Positions 1-9,186 of a DNA stretch of 50,764 bases are shown one piece after another (position 1 is the first letter of the stretch; every line of letters starts with the position of its first letter). The position numbers were made by a program, and so were the translations under genes. The notes beneath the pieces were generated by a model, which ran no database searches, was not told where the DNA came from, and worked only from the letters and a program-made list of their open reading frames with translations. The stretch lies in contig JACRMA010000046.1 of NCBI GenBank assembly GCA_016235085.1, positions 1-50,764 of the forward strand, in the 5' to 3' direction. Origin of the DNA: Candidatus Zixiibacteriota bacterium. Lineage in GTDB: Bacteria; Zixibacteria; MSB-5A5; WJJR01.

Positions 1-778
1 GGTACAACGCGAGCAACCCCAGAAGCAGTCCGATCAGCAGCAGGAAGGATCCGGTCATTCCGAAGTACCACAGCGGGCGGCGCAACGTGTGATATTGAAA
101 TTTCACCGCCATCAGGTCGAGCACGCCGCTGGGAATCCGCAAGAAGCCGAATTTCGACCGTCCGGCCGGACGAGGGTAGAGCGTGACATCGACCTCCGCC
201 ACCCGGTATCCCTGCTCTGCAACAATGGCCACCCAGAAGCGGTGCCAATCGTGCCGGTAGTCGAAGACATCGATCATTTCGCGCCGGAACGCCTTGACCG
301 AGTTGAGATCCGTCACACTGATCGATGGAAACAGCCAGCGCGAGAGGCGGCTGTACAGGCCGGACACGACGCGCTTGTTGTACAGGCCGATCTTCCGCCC
401 GGTCACCAGATCGTATCCCTCGCGAACCTTGTCGATCATCCTGGGGATGTCGTTGGGATGAAACTGCCGGTCGGCGGGATAGAAGACGACGATCGCACCC
501 TGTGCGATTCCGAATCCGGCCTGCAGTGCCTCGGTCAGGCCGCGCCGATACGGGACCGCAACGACGCGGAGGAAACGGTGGACACGCTGGGCATCAACCA
601 GCCGCGCCCGAGTTCTGTCGGTAGAACCGTCATCGACAACGATGACCTCAAATCCGAAACGTACGCGTTTAGACAATTCGTTGAACTGTTCGAGCAGCGG
701 GCCAACGTTGGCCTCTTCGTTGTGGGCGGGGATCACGACTGAAACGTCGATTTTGCCGCCGGTGTAGGGTTTGTTCAT
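1..778 (-). CDS. Glycosyltransferase family 2 (DPM1/DPG-synthase-like), 3' end cut by window
   Basis: Translated from the ATG at 778, the product opens MNKPYTGGKIDVSVVIPAHN and continues with EEANVGPLLEQ and the VVDDGSTDRT signature, the nucleotide-sugar binding start of GT-A family 2 enzymes. YPADRQFHPNDI supplies the DxD-like element and VTGRK follows. Near the window edge a hydrophobic run (FGMTGSFLLLIGLLLGLLALY) begins a membrane helix, as in polyprenyl-phosphate glycosyltransferases. By family it probably moves a sugar onto a lipid carrier at the inner membrane face; the substrate is unknown. Its ATG overlaps the stop of the preceding TPR frame (ATGA), so it is translationally coupled to the GT39-like gene upstream. 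That gene would be a plausible user of the lipid-linked sugar. The ORF is open to base 1 and therefore partial. Confidence 0.85.
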   Translation of the reverse strand, partial: MNKPYTGGKIDVSVVIPAHNEEANVGPLLEQFNELSKRVRFGFEVIVVDDGSTDRTRARLVDAQRVHRFLRVVAVPYRRGLTEALQAGFGIAQGAIVVFYPADRQFHPNDIPRMIDKVREGYDLVTGRKIGLYNKRVVSGLYSRLSRWLFPSISVTDLNSVKAFRREMIDVFDYRHDWHRFWVAIVAEQGYRVAEVDVTLYPRPAGRSKFGFLRIPSGVLDLMAVKFQYHTLRRPLWYFGMTGSFLLLIGLLLGLLALY

Positions 779-1047
779 CGTCCTCTGACCTGAGCCAGCC
801 GCTCAGCCAATTGGGGGTTTCGCGGATTGAGACGCTGGGCGCGGCTCCAGGCATTGGCCGCGCGGTCGCGCATCTCGTTTCCCGCACCTTTACGGTAGAC
901 TTCCCACGCGACGTCGCCCATCTGGGCCCACAGCATGTAGTCGTCGGGGAAGAACGTTGTCGCTCGCTGGTAGGCATCCAGCGCCTTATCCGCGGCGCCA
1001 TATCGCGCGAACAGATCGCCCAGCCATCGCCCGCCGCTAGGAATCCC
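775..1047 (-). pseudogene. Out-of-frame TPR tail of the GT39-like protein
   Basis: This 91-codon open stretch has no usable start codon but reads as clean protein: GGRWLGDLFARYGAADKALD, then AYQRATTFFPDDYMLWAQMG, DVAWEVYRKGAGNEMRDRA and NAWSRAQRLNPRNPQLAERL. The spacing of small and aromatic residues is that of two tetratricopeptide repeats. It follows directly after the TAG at 1037-1039 that ends the GT39-like frame. Omitting one base there fuses the two (NWVRDS-SGGRWLGDLF). Its stop overlaps the ATG of the GT2 gene. Most likely it is the natural C-terminus of the upstream gene, cut off by a one-base frameshift that is either a mutation or an assembly error. Confidence 0.6.
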
Positions 1048-2977
1048 TCACCCAGTTGGGCGCCTGCGCCAGGAGGGAATCCACGCCCCAGCCGCGAATG
1101 CGCAGCTGCATTCGCTCGAACGCCGATTGCCTGTAGGTGGATGCCTGGGAGTTTCCACCCAATTCCGCAACGCGGAAGATGGTGATCGGCAGATTGCGCA
1201 CCGAGTAGGTCGCCACCCGTTCCGCCTGATCGGCGATCGGCTTGTAATCCTTGAAGAACGGTTCATCAGCCACGTCGACTATGGCAACGTGAGTGACGGG
1301 GTACTTCTTGAAGAATTCGGGATCGGCGTGCGCCACGCCGAACATTGCGGGGAAATTGCCGTGGCGGCCGGTTTGGGTCAGCGCTGTGCCATACCCACCG
1401 GTCACAATGGCCCCGGCACCCAGAACCGTTTCCAAATCCTTGTTGGCGCTCTGTAGAGCGTATTGCGGCTCTGACCACCAGCGGATGAAATGACGTCCCT
1501 GATCGATCAGGAACGCCACGAGCACGAGGGCGGCCACGAGTTCCAGAACACCGCGCGCTCTGCCCGGCGCCGGATTACGGGGAGTTTCCCGGCGGGAGAG
1601 CCACACCCAGAACGCCCCGGCGAGCAAGCCCAGCACCAAGGCCGTCATCGCCCCCTGGATCTGAGATTCGGGACGGAGCTGGTTGAACCAGTACGAAAAC
1701 GCCATGTGCTGCATGCCGGTGGCCAGAATGATGCCGACGACAGGCACTGCATACCACGAACCGGCGCCGCGTTTGGGCTCGGCGGTGCGCCGGGATGTCG
1801 CCCACTCGGCGATGAGCCATGCGGCCACGCCGGCCAGCGGATAGAGAAGGACGATCTGATAACGCACCGGGCGGTAGTTGAACGGCATCAAGGCCGCGTA
1901 CGCCGACCAGAACCACCCGACCAGCACGAGCACAGCGGGTGGGAGGCCGGACAGGAAATCACTCCACGATTTGCCGCGCATGTGACGGACGGCCATCCAT
2001 GCCATCGCCATCAATCCAGCGACCGTCAGAATCGGTGCCCAGGTAAACAGGCCCGTGTTCATCCCGAAGGAAAACCACTGGGTGAAGAATCCCTTCAGTG
2101 ACGAAAGGCCGATCGGAGTCCCGTAAAGTTGCACCGATTGCTCTTTGAGATAGGCGAGCACCTCTGACGATGCGGGCAGGTAGGCGAAGACATACCAGAG
2201 AATGGCGATAAATCCCATTCCCGCTCCATATCCCAAGGGGCGTCCCCAGCGCTGCAGTTTCGATTCGTCGCGCGCCTGCCAGCCAACGAGTGCAAACGAC
2301 AAAAACATAATCGGTGCGGCGTGGAGAGCCGTGACCTTGCCGAAGAAGGTTCCCGCGCCCGCCACAATGCCACCAAGTATTGCCCACCACCATCGGCGTA
2401 CACAGGCAATGATGGCGAAGAAGGCGAATGCGAGGGTGGCATTGGAGGCGACCTCGAGAAATGGCATGCGGCCATAATTGGCGAAAAGATAATTCACACC
2501 CAGGAAGATTCCCGCCACGCCACCAGCGAGAACTCCAAACGCCCGGCCGACTCCCCAGCAGAGAAACAAGATGCCGGCCAGATTGATGAGCACCGCGAGC
2601 AAGTGCGACGCCGTAATTCCGGGCCCGGTAACCGTGAAGAGCAGATACGCGAGAAGTCCGGTGACGTTCTTCTGGAAGAAGACGAGTCGGTCATCATGGA
2701 GTGGATTCCACGATCCAAAGACCATCGCATTGCGGGCATACGACGTGTACTGGGGTGGATCGGTGAAGAGATCCTGGCTCCAGGAAACATCGAGGGGCGG
2801 ATCGGCGCCGAGATCGATGAGCCGGACGGTCGCCGCCAATACCACCACCAACAGAAGCGCGCCGAGCCGCCAGCGTTTGTCCTCGAATCGGCGCGCCCAT
2901 CCCGCCCACCAAAACGGGCGGTCTGCGGCACGCGGGTGTGAACTTTGTGCCGGCTTCCTGACGTCTTTCTTTGTCAT
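1037..2977 (-). CDS. Membrane glycosyltransferase, PMT/ArnT (GT39-like) family
   Basis: A 646-residue polytopic membrane protein. After a short polar N-terminus comes a first membrane span (about residues 38-55) and then a long periplasmic loop with DPPLDVSWSQDLFTDPPQYT, the acidic loop placed as in GT39 dolichyl/undecaprenyl-phosphate sugar transferases. About ten more hydrophobic segments follow, and then a soluble C-terminal part. Members transfer a sugar from a lipid carrier to an acceptor on the outer face of the inner membrane; the acceptor here is unknown. The frame ends in TAG at 1037-1039, and a TPR-like tail continues in another frame (775-1047), so the natural protein is probably about 90 residues longer. 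It is followed by the GT2 gene and preceded by the DegT aminotransferase, which suggests a surface-glycan pathway. Confidence 0.75.
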   Translation of the reverse strand: MTKKDVRKPAQSSHPRAADRPFWWAGWARRFEDKRWRLGALLLVVVLAATVRLIDLGADPPLDVSWSQDLFTDPPQYTSYARNAMVFGSWNPLHDDRLVFFQKNVTGLLAYLLFTVTGPGITASHLLAVLINLAGILFLCWGVGRAFGVLAGGVAGIFLGVNYLFANYGRMPFLEVASNATLAFAFFAIIACVRRWWWAILGGIVAGAGTFFGKVTALHAAPIMFLSFALVGWQARDESKLQRWGRPLGYGAGMGFIAILWYVFAYLPASSEVLAYLKEQSVQLYGTPIGLSSLKGFFTQWFSFGMNTGLFTWAPILTVAGLMAMAWMAVRHMRGKSWSDFLSGLPPAVLVLVGWFWSAYAALMPFNYRPVRYQIVLLYPLAGVAAWLIAEWATSRRTAEPKRGAGSWYAVPVVGIILATGMQHMAFSYWFNQLRPESQIQGAMTALVLGLLAGAFWVWLSRRETPRNPAPGRARGVLELVAALVLVAFLIDQGRHFIRWWSEPQYALQSANKDLETVLGAGAIVTGGYGTALTQTGRHGNFPAMFGVAHADPEFFKKYPVTHVAIVDVADEPFFKDYKPIADQAERVATYSVRNLPITIFRVAELGGNSQASTYRQSAFERMQLRIRGWGVDSLLAQAPNWVRDS

Positions 2978-3003
2978 TCGTTAGTGCTTTGGCTCCGAGC
3001 CAA

Positions 3004-4101
3004 TCATAGATCGACCGACCGCCGCGCCGCCGCGGCCACGTGATCGATCTGCTCATCCGTGAGCTCGGCGAACATCGGCAGCGACACGATGCGCCCCGCC
3101 TGCTTGTCGGTCACCGGGTACGACGGCCACGTCAGGTGGGCATAAGCTTTTTGCCGGTGCACCGGGATCGGGTAATGGATCAGCGTTCCGATTCCCTCTT
3201 CCTTCAAATCATCCTGGAAACGCGAGCGGTCATCCACCTGAACGGCAAAGATGTGATACACCGACTGCGAATCATCATCGGGAGGCGGCAACATGAGATT
3301 GGCGCCGGCGAGTTTCTGACGGTAGCGGTCGGCATGGGCGCGGCGCAAGCGATTCCATTCGGGAAGGTGCTTCAACTTCACGTTGAGAATGGCGCCCTGC
3401 AAACCCTCCATGCGGTAGTTGTACCCGATGGCGTCGTGGTGGTACTTCTGTTTCGAACCGTGATCGCGCAGGAGCCGCATGTATTCGGCAGCGGCGTCGT
3501 CATTCGTAACGACGGCCCCTCCCTCACCGTATGCACCGAGATTCTTGCCGGGGTAAAACGAGAAACACCCGGACTGGCCCCATGACCCCGTGGGCCGATC
3601 TTTGTAGGTCGCGCCATGCGCCTGACAAGCATCTTCGATCACGACCAGGCCGGCATCCTTGGCAATCGCGTTGATCTCGGCCATCGGGGCGGGACGGCCA
3701 TAGAGATGAACCGGAATAATCGCCTTGGTCTTGGGCGTAATGGCCGCCTTGATCAGCTTCGGATTGATATTGTACGTCTTCTCGTCCATGTCGACCAGGA
3801 TGGGGATCGCGCCGCAATACGAAATGGCCTCGCAAGTCGCAATGAAGGTGTTCGCCGCGGTGATCACTTCATCGCCCGGTCCGATGCCTGCCGCCAGCAA
3901 AGCCAGATGAAGCGCGGAGGTTCCGGTATCGACGGCGATGCAGTGCTTGACGCCGCAGTAGTGCGCGAAATTCTCTTCGAATTCTTTGACGTGCGCCCCG
4001 AGAACAAACTGGCAACTGCTCAGGACAGAGCCGACCGCGGCGTCGATCTCCGGCTTGATGGAGAGGTACTGGGCTTTCAAATCGAGAAACGGAACGTTCA
4101 C
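3004..4101 (-). CDS. DegT/DnrJ/EryC1/StrS-family PLP aminotransferase
   Basis: 365 residues, the normal length for sugar aminotransferases of this family. The opening VPFLDLKAQYLSIKPEID is typical. VDTGTSALHLALLAAGIGPG binds the PLP phosphate, IEDACQAHGA supplies Asp157 and Gln160, and SFYPGKNLGAYGEGGA carries the Schiff-base Lys186. By family it transfers an amino group to a keto-sugar nucleotide, building an amino sugar for LPS, O-antigen or glycoprotein glycans. It lies just upstream of the GT39 and GT2 genes on the same strand (26 nt to the GT39 start), which supports a role in a cell-surface glycan. It also follows pyrC closely (12 nt), so it may be co-transcribed with the pyrimidine genes. 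The exact sugar cannot be told from sequence alone. Confidence 0.9.
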   Translation of the reverse strand: MNVPFLDLKAQYLSIKPEIDAAVGSVLSSCQFVLGAHVKEFEENFAHYCGVKHCIAVDTGTSALHLALLAAGIGPGDEVITAANTFIATCEAISYCGAIPILVDMDEKTYNINPKLIKAAITPKTKAIIPVHLYGRPAPMAEINAIAKDAGLVVIEDACQAHGATYKDRPTGSWGQSGCFSFYPGKNLGAYGEGGAVVTNDDAAAEYMRLLRDHGSKQKYHHDAIGYNYRMEGLQGAILNVKLKHLPEWNRLRRAHADRYRQKLAGANLMLPPPDDDSQSVYHIFAVQVDDRSRFQDDLKEEGIGTLIHYPIPVHRQKAYAHLTWPSYPVTDKQAGRIVSLPMFAELTDEQIDHVAAAARRSVDL

Positions 4102-4113
4102 AGTCTTTTCCCT

Positions 4114-5499
4114 TCAACGACGGGCTGGTGAGCCTGCTGTTTTGGTGGTGGTGGCGCGGGCGCGGGCTGTCGCCGGTGCCGGTTCAGCATTCGAGAGATT
4201 CCGGTATACCAGTTGACCATCGACGATCGTCGCGCGTACGACCCCGGTCAGGGTCCAGCCGACATACGGCGAGTTCTTGGATTTCGATTTCAGGGACGCG
4301 AGAGTGACTTCCCACTGCGCTTTGGGATCGAAGCAGACGATGTCCGCCGGTGCGCCTGGTTCGATTCGTCCGGCGTCGAGTCCGAAAACTCGTGCGGCGC
4401 GGCGCGTCAGGCAATCGATCAGGAAGGGCCAGTCGGCCAGGCCGTTTTCGATCAAGGCGCGCTGACAAACACCGAGCGCCGTTTCCAGACCAATCATGCC
4501 GAAGGGCGCCAGATCGAATTCGCCATCCTTCTCCTGTTCCGCGTGGGGAGCATGATCGGTGGCGATGCAATCGATTGTGCCGTCCAGCAGTCCGTCGCGC
4601 AAGGCCGCGACATCTTCCTTTGTCCGCAACGGCGGGTTGACTTTCAGAAGGGGATCGAAATCCCGCGCGACCAGATCGTCCGTCAGCATGAGATGATGCG
4701 GCGTGACCTCGGCCGTCACACGGACACCGATGGCCTTGGCGGCGCGCACCAATTCCACCGACCCGGCGGTGGAGAGATGCGCAATGTGCAGGCGGCAGCC
4801 GGTCATTCGCGCCAGTGCGATATCACGCGCCACGCAGATTTCCTCGGAGATTGCCGGGATCCCCCGCAGACCCAATTTCGTCGATACCGAGCCTTCGTGC
4901 ATCACGCCGTCACGCGACAAATCCGGCGTTTCGCAGTGGGAGACCAGGGTGACATCGAACATCTGCGCGTATTCCATGGCGCGGCGCAGAAGGCCGGCAT
5001 TGGCGACGGGCGCACCATCATCGGAGAACGCCACCGCTCCGGCAGCAACCATATCGGCAATTTCGGCGAGTGATTCGCCTTTGCGATCACGGGTGATTGA
5101 ACCGATGGGGTGAACCTTCCCCGCTGCCGATTGAGCCCGGTCGACGACGAAGCGCACGGTCTCCTGATCCGCGATGGCCGGCTCAGTGTTGGGCATGCAA
5201 CAGACCGTCGTGAAACCACCGCTGACCCCGGCGGCGGAGCCGGTTTCGACCGTCTCTTCGTCTTCGCGTCCCGGTTCACGGAGGTGCGTATGGAGATCAA
5301 TGAATCCGGGTGCGACAATCATCCCCTCGGCATGAATGACCGCCTCTTCCGGAATTCCGGAGGCGATTCCGCGTCCAATCCGTTCCACTTGTCCATCGGC
5401 GATCAGGATGTCGGCGACACCATCATGACCCGATGCCGGATCAATGACGCGTCCGCCGACAATTGCGCGGATGGCCGCGGCGGACTGTTCTGTTTTCAT
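4114..5499 (-). CDS. pyrC: Dihydroorotase
   Basis: Cyclises carbamoyl-aspartate to dihydroorotate, the third step of pyrimidine synthesis. The metal-binding motif GFIDLHTHLREPG gives His70 and His72. MPNTEP, SDDGAPV, SHCETPDLS and CIATDHAPHAEQEKDG are the other signatures of class I bacterial dihydroorotases. I chose the ATG at 5499 because GGAGGG lies six bases upstream and the ATG overlaps the pyrB stop as ATGA; a start at 5535 would be longer and lacks this support. The protein then has 461 residues, about 30 more than usual. The excess is an Ala/Thr/Arg-rich C-terminal tail (after VYRNLSNAEP) with no recognisable fold. Confidence 0.95.
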   Translation of the reverse strand: MKTEQSAAAIRAIVGGRVIDPASGHDGVADILIADGQVERIGRGIASGIPEEAVIHAEGMIVAPGFIDLHTHLREPGREDEETVETGSAAGVSGGFTTVCCMPNTEPAIADQETVRFVVDRAQSAAGKVHPIGSITRDRKGESLAEIADMVAAGAVAFSDDGAPVANAGLLRRAMEYAQMFDVTLVSHCETPDLSRDGVMHEGSVSTKLGLRGIPAISEEICVARDIALARMTGCRLHIAHLSTAGSVELVRAAKAIGVRVTAEVTPHHLMLTDDLVARDFDPLLKVNPPLRTKEDVAALRDGLLDGTIDCIATDHAPHAEQEKDGEFDLAPFGMIGLETALGVCQRALIENGLADWPFLIDCLTRRAARVFGLDAGRIEPGAPADIVCFDPKAQWEVTLASLKSKSKNSPYVGWTLTGVVRATIVDGQLVYRNLSNAEPAPATARARATTTKTAGSPARR

Positions 5500-6551
5500 T
5501 CGCCCTCCCGACCCGGCGTCGCCTGACCACCGCACAACAGATAGAGAGCTGCCATTCGGACGGCGAGTCCGTTGGTCACCTGATCGAGAATGACCGAATT
5601 GGGCCCATCGGCGACTTCGGAGGTGATTTCCACGCCGCGATTCATCGGACCGGGGTGCATGACGAGTGCTCCGGGGCGCAGGCGCCGCGCGCGTTCAGAA
5701 TCGATCCCAAACAGCCGCGAGTATTCGCGCAACGACGGCAGGAACGCCGAACCCTGCCGTTCACGCTGGATGCGCAGGACGTTGATGGCATCGACGCCAC
5801 GGTCCAGCGCCTTGTCGATATCGGTGTAAACTTCGACTCCGTAGTCGGCAAACGACCTGGGGATGAGTGTGGCCGGACCGCAGATCGAGACCTCGGCACC
5901 CATTGTCAGCAGTCCCCAGATGTTGGAACGGGCCACGCGTGAGTGTGCGACATCACCCACAATCAGGACGCGCTTGCCACGCAGATCGCGCCAGCGTTCC
6001 CAGATCGTGTAGATGTCGAGCAGACCCTGTGTCGGATGCTCGTGAGAACCGTCGCCGGCATTCAATACAATGGCATCGGTCGCACGCGTCAGGAAGTGGG
6101 GCGCACCGGGCGAGGGATGGCGGATCACGATAACATCGGTCTTCATCGCCAGGATGTTCTTGACCGTATCGCGGAGCGACTCGCCTTTGGTCACCGAAGA
6201 CGTTGAAGCCGTGAAATTGACGACGTCGGCCGAGAGGCGCTTTTCCGCCAGTTCGAAGGAGATGCGCGTGCGTGTCGATGGTTCGTAGAAGAGGTTGACG
6301 ATGGTCTGGCCGCGCAGGGGTGGCACCTTCTTGATGGGCCGGTCCAGCACTTCTTTGAACGATTCGGCGGTCGTCAGGATGCGTTCGATGTCCTCGCGGC
6401 AAACGCCCTCGAGCCCCAAAAGATGGCGTATGCGGAGACGGCCATCGGTCGCCGCCGCTTCTGGTTGAGCGGGACGATTCTGAGCGGCGTTGCCGGAAAC
6501 ACTCTGGTGCGGCGTTTCCGCGGGCGTGTCGGCGATCTTGGTCTTGGTCAT
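5496..6551 (-). CDS. pyrB: Aspartate carbamoyltransferase catalytic chain
   Basis: Condenses carbamoyl phosphate and aspartate to carbamoyl-aspartate, the committed step of pyrimidine synthesis. FYEPSTRTRISFELAEKRL holds the carbamoyl-phosphate motif STRTR (about residues 92-96). HPTQGLLDIYTI, VLRIQRERQG and VMHPGPMNRGVEI are the later active-site and aspartate-binding signatures. The protein has 351 residues; the roughly 35 residues before the conserved LLGLEGVCREDIERIL are low-complexity (Ala, Pro, Gln) and may be an extension or a start set too early. No pyrI regulatory-chain gene is adjacent. It is translationally coupled to pyrC and follows pyrR, as in the Bacillus-type pyr arrangement. 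Confidence 0.95.
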   Translation of the reverse strand: MTKTKIADTPAETPHQSVSGNAAQNRPAQPEAAATDGRLRIRHLLGLEGVCREDIERILTTAESFKEVLDRPIKKVPPLRGQTIVNLFYEPSTRTRISFELAEKRLSADVVNFTASTSSVTKGESLRDTVKNILAMKTDVIVIRHPSPGAPHFLTRATDAIVLNAGDGSHEHPTQGLLDIYTIWERWRDLRGKRVLIVGDVAHSRVARSNIWGLLTMGAEVSICGPATLIPRSFADYGVEVYTDIDKALDRGVDAINVLRIQRERQGSAFLPSLREYSRLFGIDSERARRLRPGALVMHPGPMNRGVEITSEVADGPNSVILDQVTNGLAVRMAALYLLCGGQATPGREGE

Positions 6552-6593
6552 CGTATTCGTTTCACCGTGTTTGGTATGCGCATTCGGTATCGT

Positions 6594-7354
<761 letters not shown>

Positions 7355-7390
7355 AACCGTGCCAAATCCACAGCTTTTTCGGAAGGGGTG

Positions 7391-8881
7391 TCAGGAAGGC
7401 CGAACTCCAAGAGCAGCACTGTCATTGGCGAAACCGATGGGTTGCAAGATTGGTGCCAGATGGCTCGAATCCGTCCAATCGCCGTCGAAAATCACGCGGC
7501 CTGAGTTCATGACCCAGACTCTGTGAGTCACATGCTCCAGCCAATCGAGATCGTGGGAGATTACGAGGTAGGCGATGCCTGACTTGCGCCAATCCGCAAG
7601 AACACGCTGGAGCCTCTCAAGTCCATCGGCATCCAGTGCCGCGGTGGGTTCATCAAGGATGTAGAGAGGAGCCGGGCAGGCGGTCACGCCCGCCATCCCT
7701 ACGCGGCGTTGTTGGCCGGCCGACAGATCGAATGGCGAGCGGCGGGCAAAGTGCGCAAACGGCAATCCCAGGGCATCGAGAGCCGCCGAGGCCAGTTCCT
7801 TCGCTCTGGCGATATCGCTACCGCGCGCCCTGGGTCCAAAGGCAACGTCCTCGCCAACTGTCGGGCAGAACAACTGCCGCTCGGGGAATTGGATCATGAG
7901 CGCCGGCGGGAATCCCCGGGCACCATCCCATGATCTCTCGATCGTCCCGCCATACGAATCGAAAAGCCCGGCCAGATGATACGCGAGTGTGCTCTTGCCG
8001 CAACCGATGGGACCGCACAGTCCGATTGCGTCGCCCGCGCGGATCTCCACGGAAATATCCGTCAGTGGATTATTGGGGAGGGGCCAACGGTCCTGGGCCA
8101 GTTGGCTCAGATTCTCGGTGCGAACAATGACAGGGTGTTCAGCATTTGTGAGTGGCTGGGGGAGGTTGGGACTGGCCGCGCGCGTCATTCCCGTCCACTG
8201 GTCGGGGGGGCCGTCGAAGACTACCTGTCCGGATTCGAGCACAACCACGCGGGGGAAACGCCGCGTGTCCTCGATGTACTGCGTGATCAACACCAGCGCC
8301 GGCCTATTCGGCAATTCGCTGGTATCGCTCAGCAGATACTCCAACAACTCGCGCCGGCCCGGTGGGTCCAGATGCGAGGTGGGTTCGTCGAGGACAATCA
8401 GGTCACGCCCCGAGGCGAAGGCGCAGGCAATCGCCAGCTTCTGCTTCTCCCCGCCCGACAATTGTTGCGTGGGCCGGTCGCGCAGATGATCGAGCCCATA
8501 CGCAGCGAGGAGTTCTACAGCTTGACCATCGTCAATACGTGATTGACCCGCGTGTTCCAGCGCTAACGCGATTTCCTGAGCGACCGTCTCGGCGATCAAG
8601 TTGTCGTCGGGCCCCTGGAATACAAGGGCGGCCAGCGACTGTTCCTCCGTCATGGCCGGAGAGGTATCGTTCGTATCCCAGGTGATCAGCATGTGGCCGC
8701 TCGAGGGAGGCAGCAACCCGGCGAGCAGTCGTGCCAGTGTTGATTTCCCGGAGCCGTTAGCTCCGATGAGAGCCAGACGCTCACCTTGAGTAATCGTGAG
8801 TGAGACGCCGTTCAGCGCGTCAACGATCCGCCCATCCGCGGTGGGGAATTGAAACGAAACATCGGTGAGGGTCCATCTCAT
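7391..8881 (-). CDS. ABC transporter with two fused ATPase domains, ECF/CbiO-like
   Basis: Two complete nucleotide-binding domains in one chain. Domain 1 has Walker A GANGSGKST, signature LSGGEKQK and Walker B LIVLDEPTSHLD. Domain 2 has Walker A GPIGCGKST, a variant signature LSAGQQRR and Walker B LYILDEPTAALD. The layout matches fused EcfA-A' energy modules of energy-coupling-factor vitamin or metal transporters. The ATG at 8881 begins MRWTLTDVSFQF, right at the domain; a TTG ten codons upstream is possible but lacks a ribosome site. No EcfT transmembrane or EcfS substrate-binding gene lies beside it, so its partners must be elsewhere and the substrate cannot be named. Confidence 0.85.
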   Translation of the reverse strand: MRWTLTDVSFQFPTADGRIVDALNGVSLTITQGERLALIGANGSGKSTLARLLAGLLPPSSGHMLITWDTNDTSPAMTEEQSLAALVFQGPDDNLIAETVAQEIALALEHAGQSRIDDGQAVELLAAYGLDHLRDRPTQQLSGGEKQKLAIACAFASGRDLIVLDEPTSHLDPPGRRELLEYLLSDTSELPNRPALVLITQYIEDTRRFPRVVVLESGQVVFDGPPDQWTGMTRAASPNLPQPLTNAEHPVIVRTENLSQLAQDRWPLPNNPLTDISVEIRAGDAIGLCGPIGCGKSTLAYHLAGLFDSYGGTIERSWDGARGFPPALMIQFPERQLFCPTVGEDVAFGPRARGSDIARAKELASAALDALGLPFAHFARRSPFDLSAGQQRRVGMAGVTACPAPLYILDEPTAALDADGLERLQRVLADWRKSGIAYLVISHDLDWLEHVTHRVWVMNSGRVIFDGDWTDSSHLAPILQPIGFANDSAALGVRPS

Positions 8882-9186
8882 GAGATCCCGGCGTGATGAC
8901 GCCGTGGACAATGAAGATGGGTTGGGGGATCAGGTCAAGAAAGTCGGTGGAAGGCCGACTGCAGCGAATGGCCCCACTCTACCCTGCATAAAGGTACCAA
9001 TCCAACCGGTCAATCACGGTTACTCTGTGTCCTCACGAATCCGGGAGCCTCTTCCGTCGCAGGGATGAAATCCTCGAGACGGCACAGTGGGGAAGCTTAC
9101 GGGTGCGGTGGACTGACGCGCCGCAGGTCTTCCGAATTCAATCAACGCTGGGTGTGAGTCATCATGCAGACCTGATCACAATCTGG
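8882..9186. other. Non-coding gap between HEPN and ABC genes
   Basis: No convincing ORF, promoter, or RNA family is visible. At 9169-9188, overlapping the HEPN stop codon, an 8-bp stem with one mismatch around CACA (GACCTGAT/ATCTGGTC) may weakly terminate the defence operon. Confidence 0.4.

Noticed and set aside
89..742. Plus-strand frame of 217 codons
   Set aside because: It is the shadow of the GT2 gene, which has clear GT-A motifs on the minus strand.
1037..1039. TAG codons recoded as an amino acid
   Set aside because: Two disrupted genes (GT39 and sigma) meet TAG, but gcvPB, DUF3467 and DUF4097 end normally at TAG, so TAG is a stop here.
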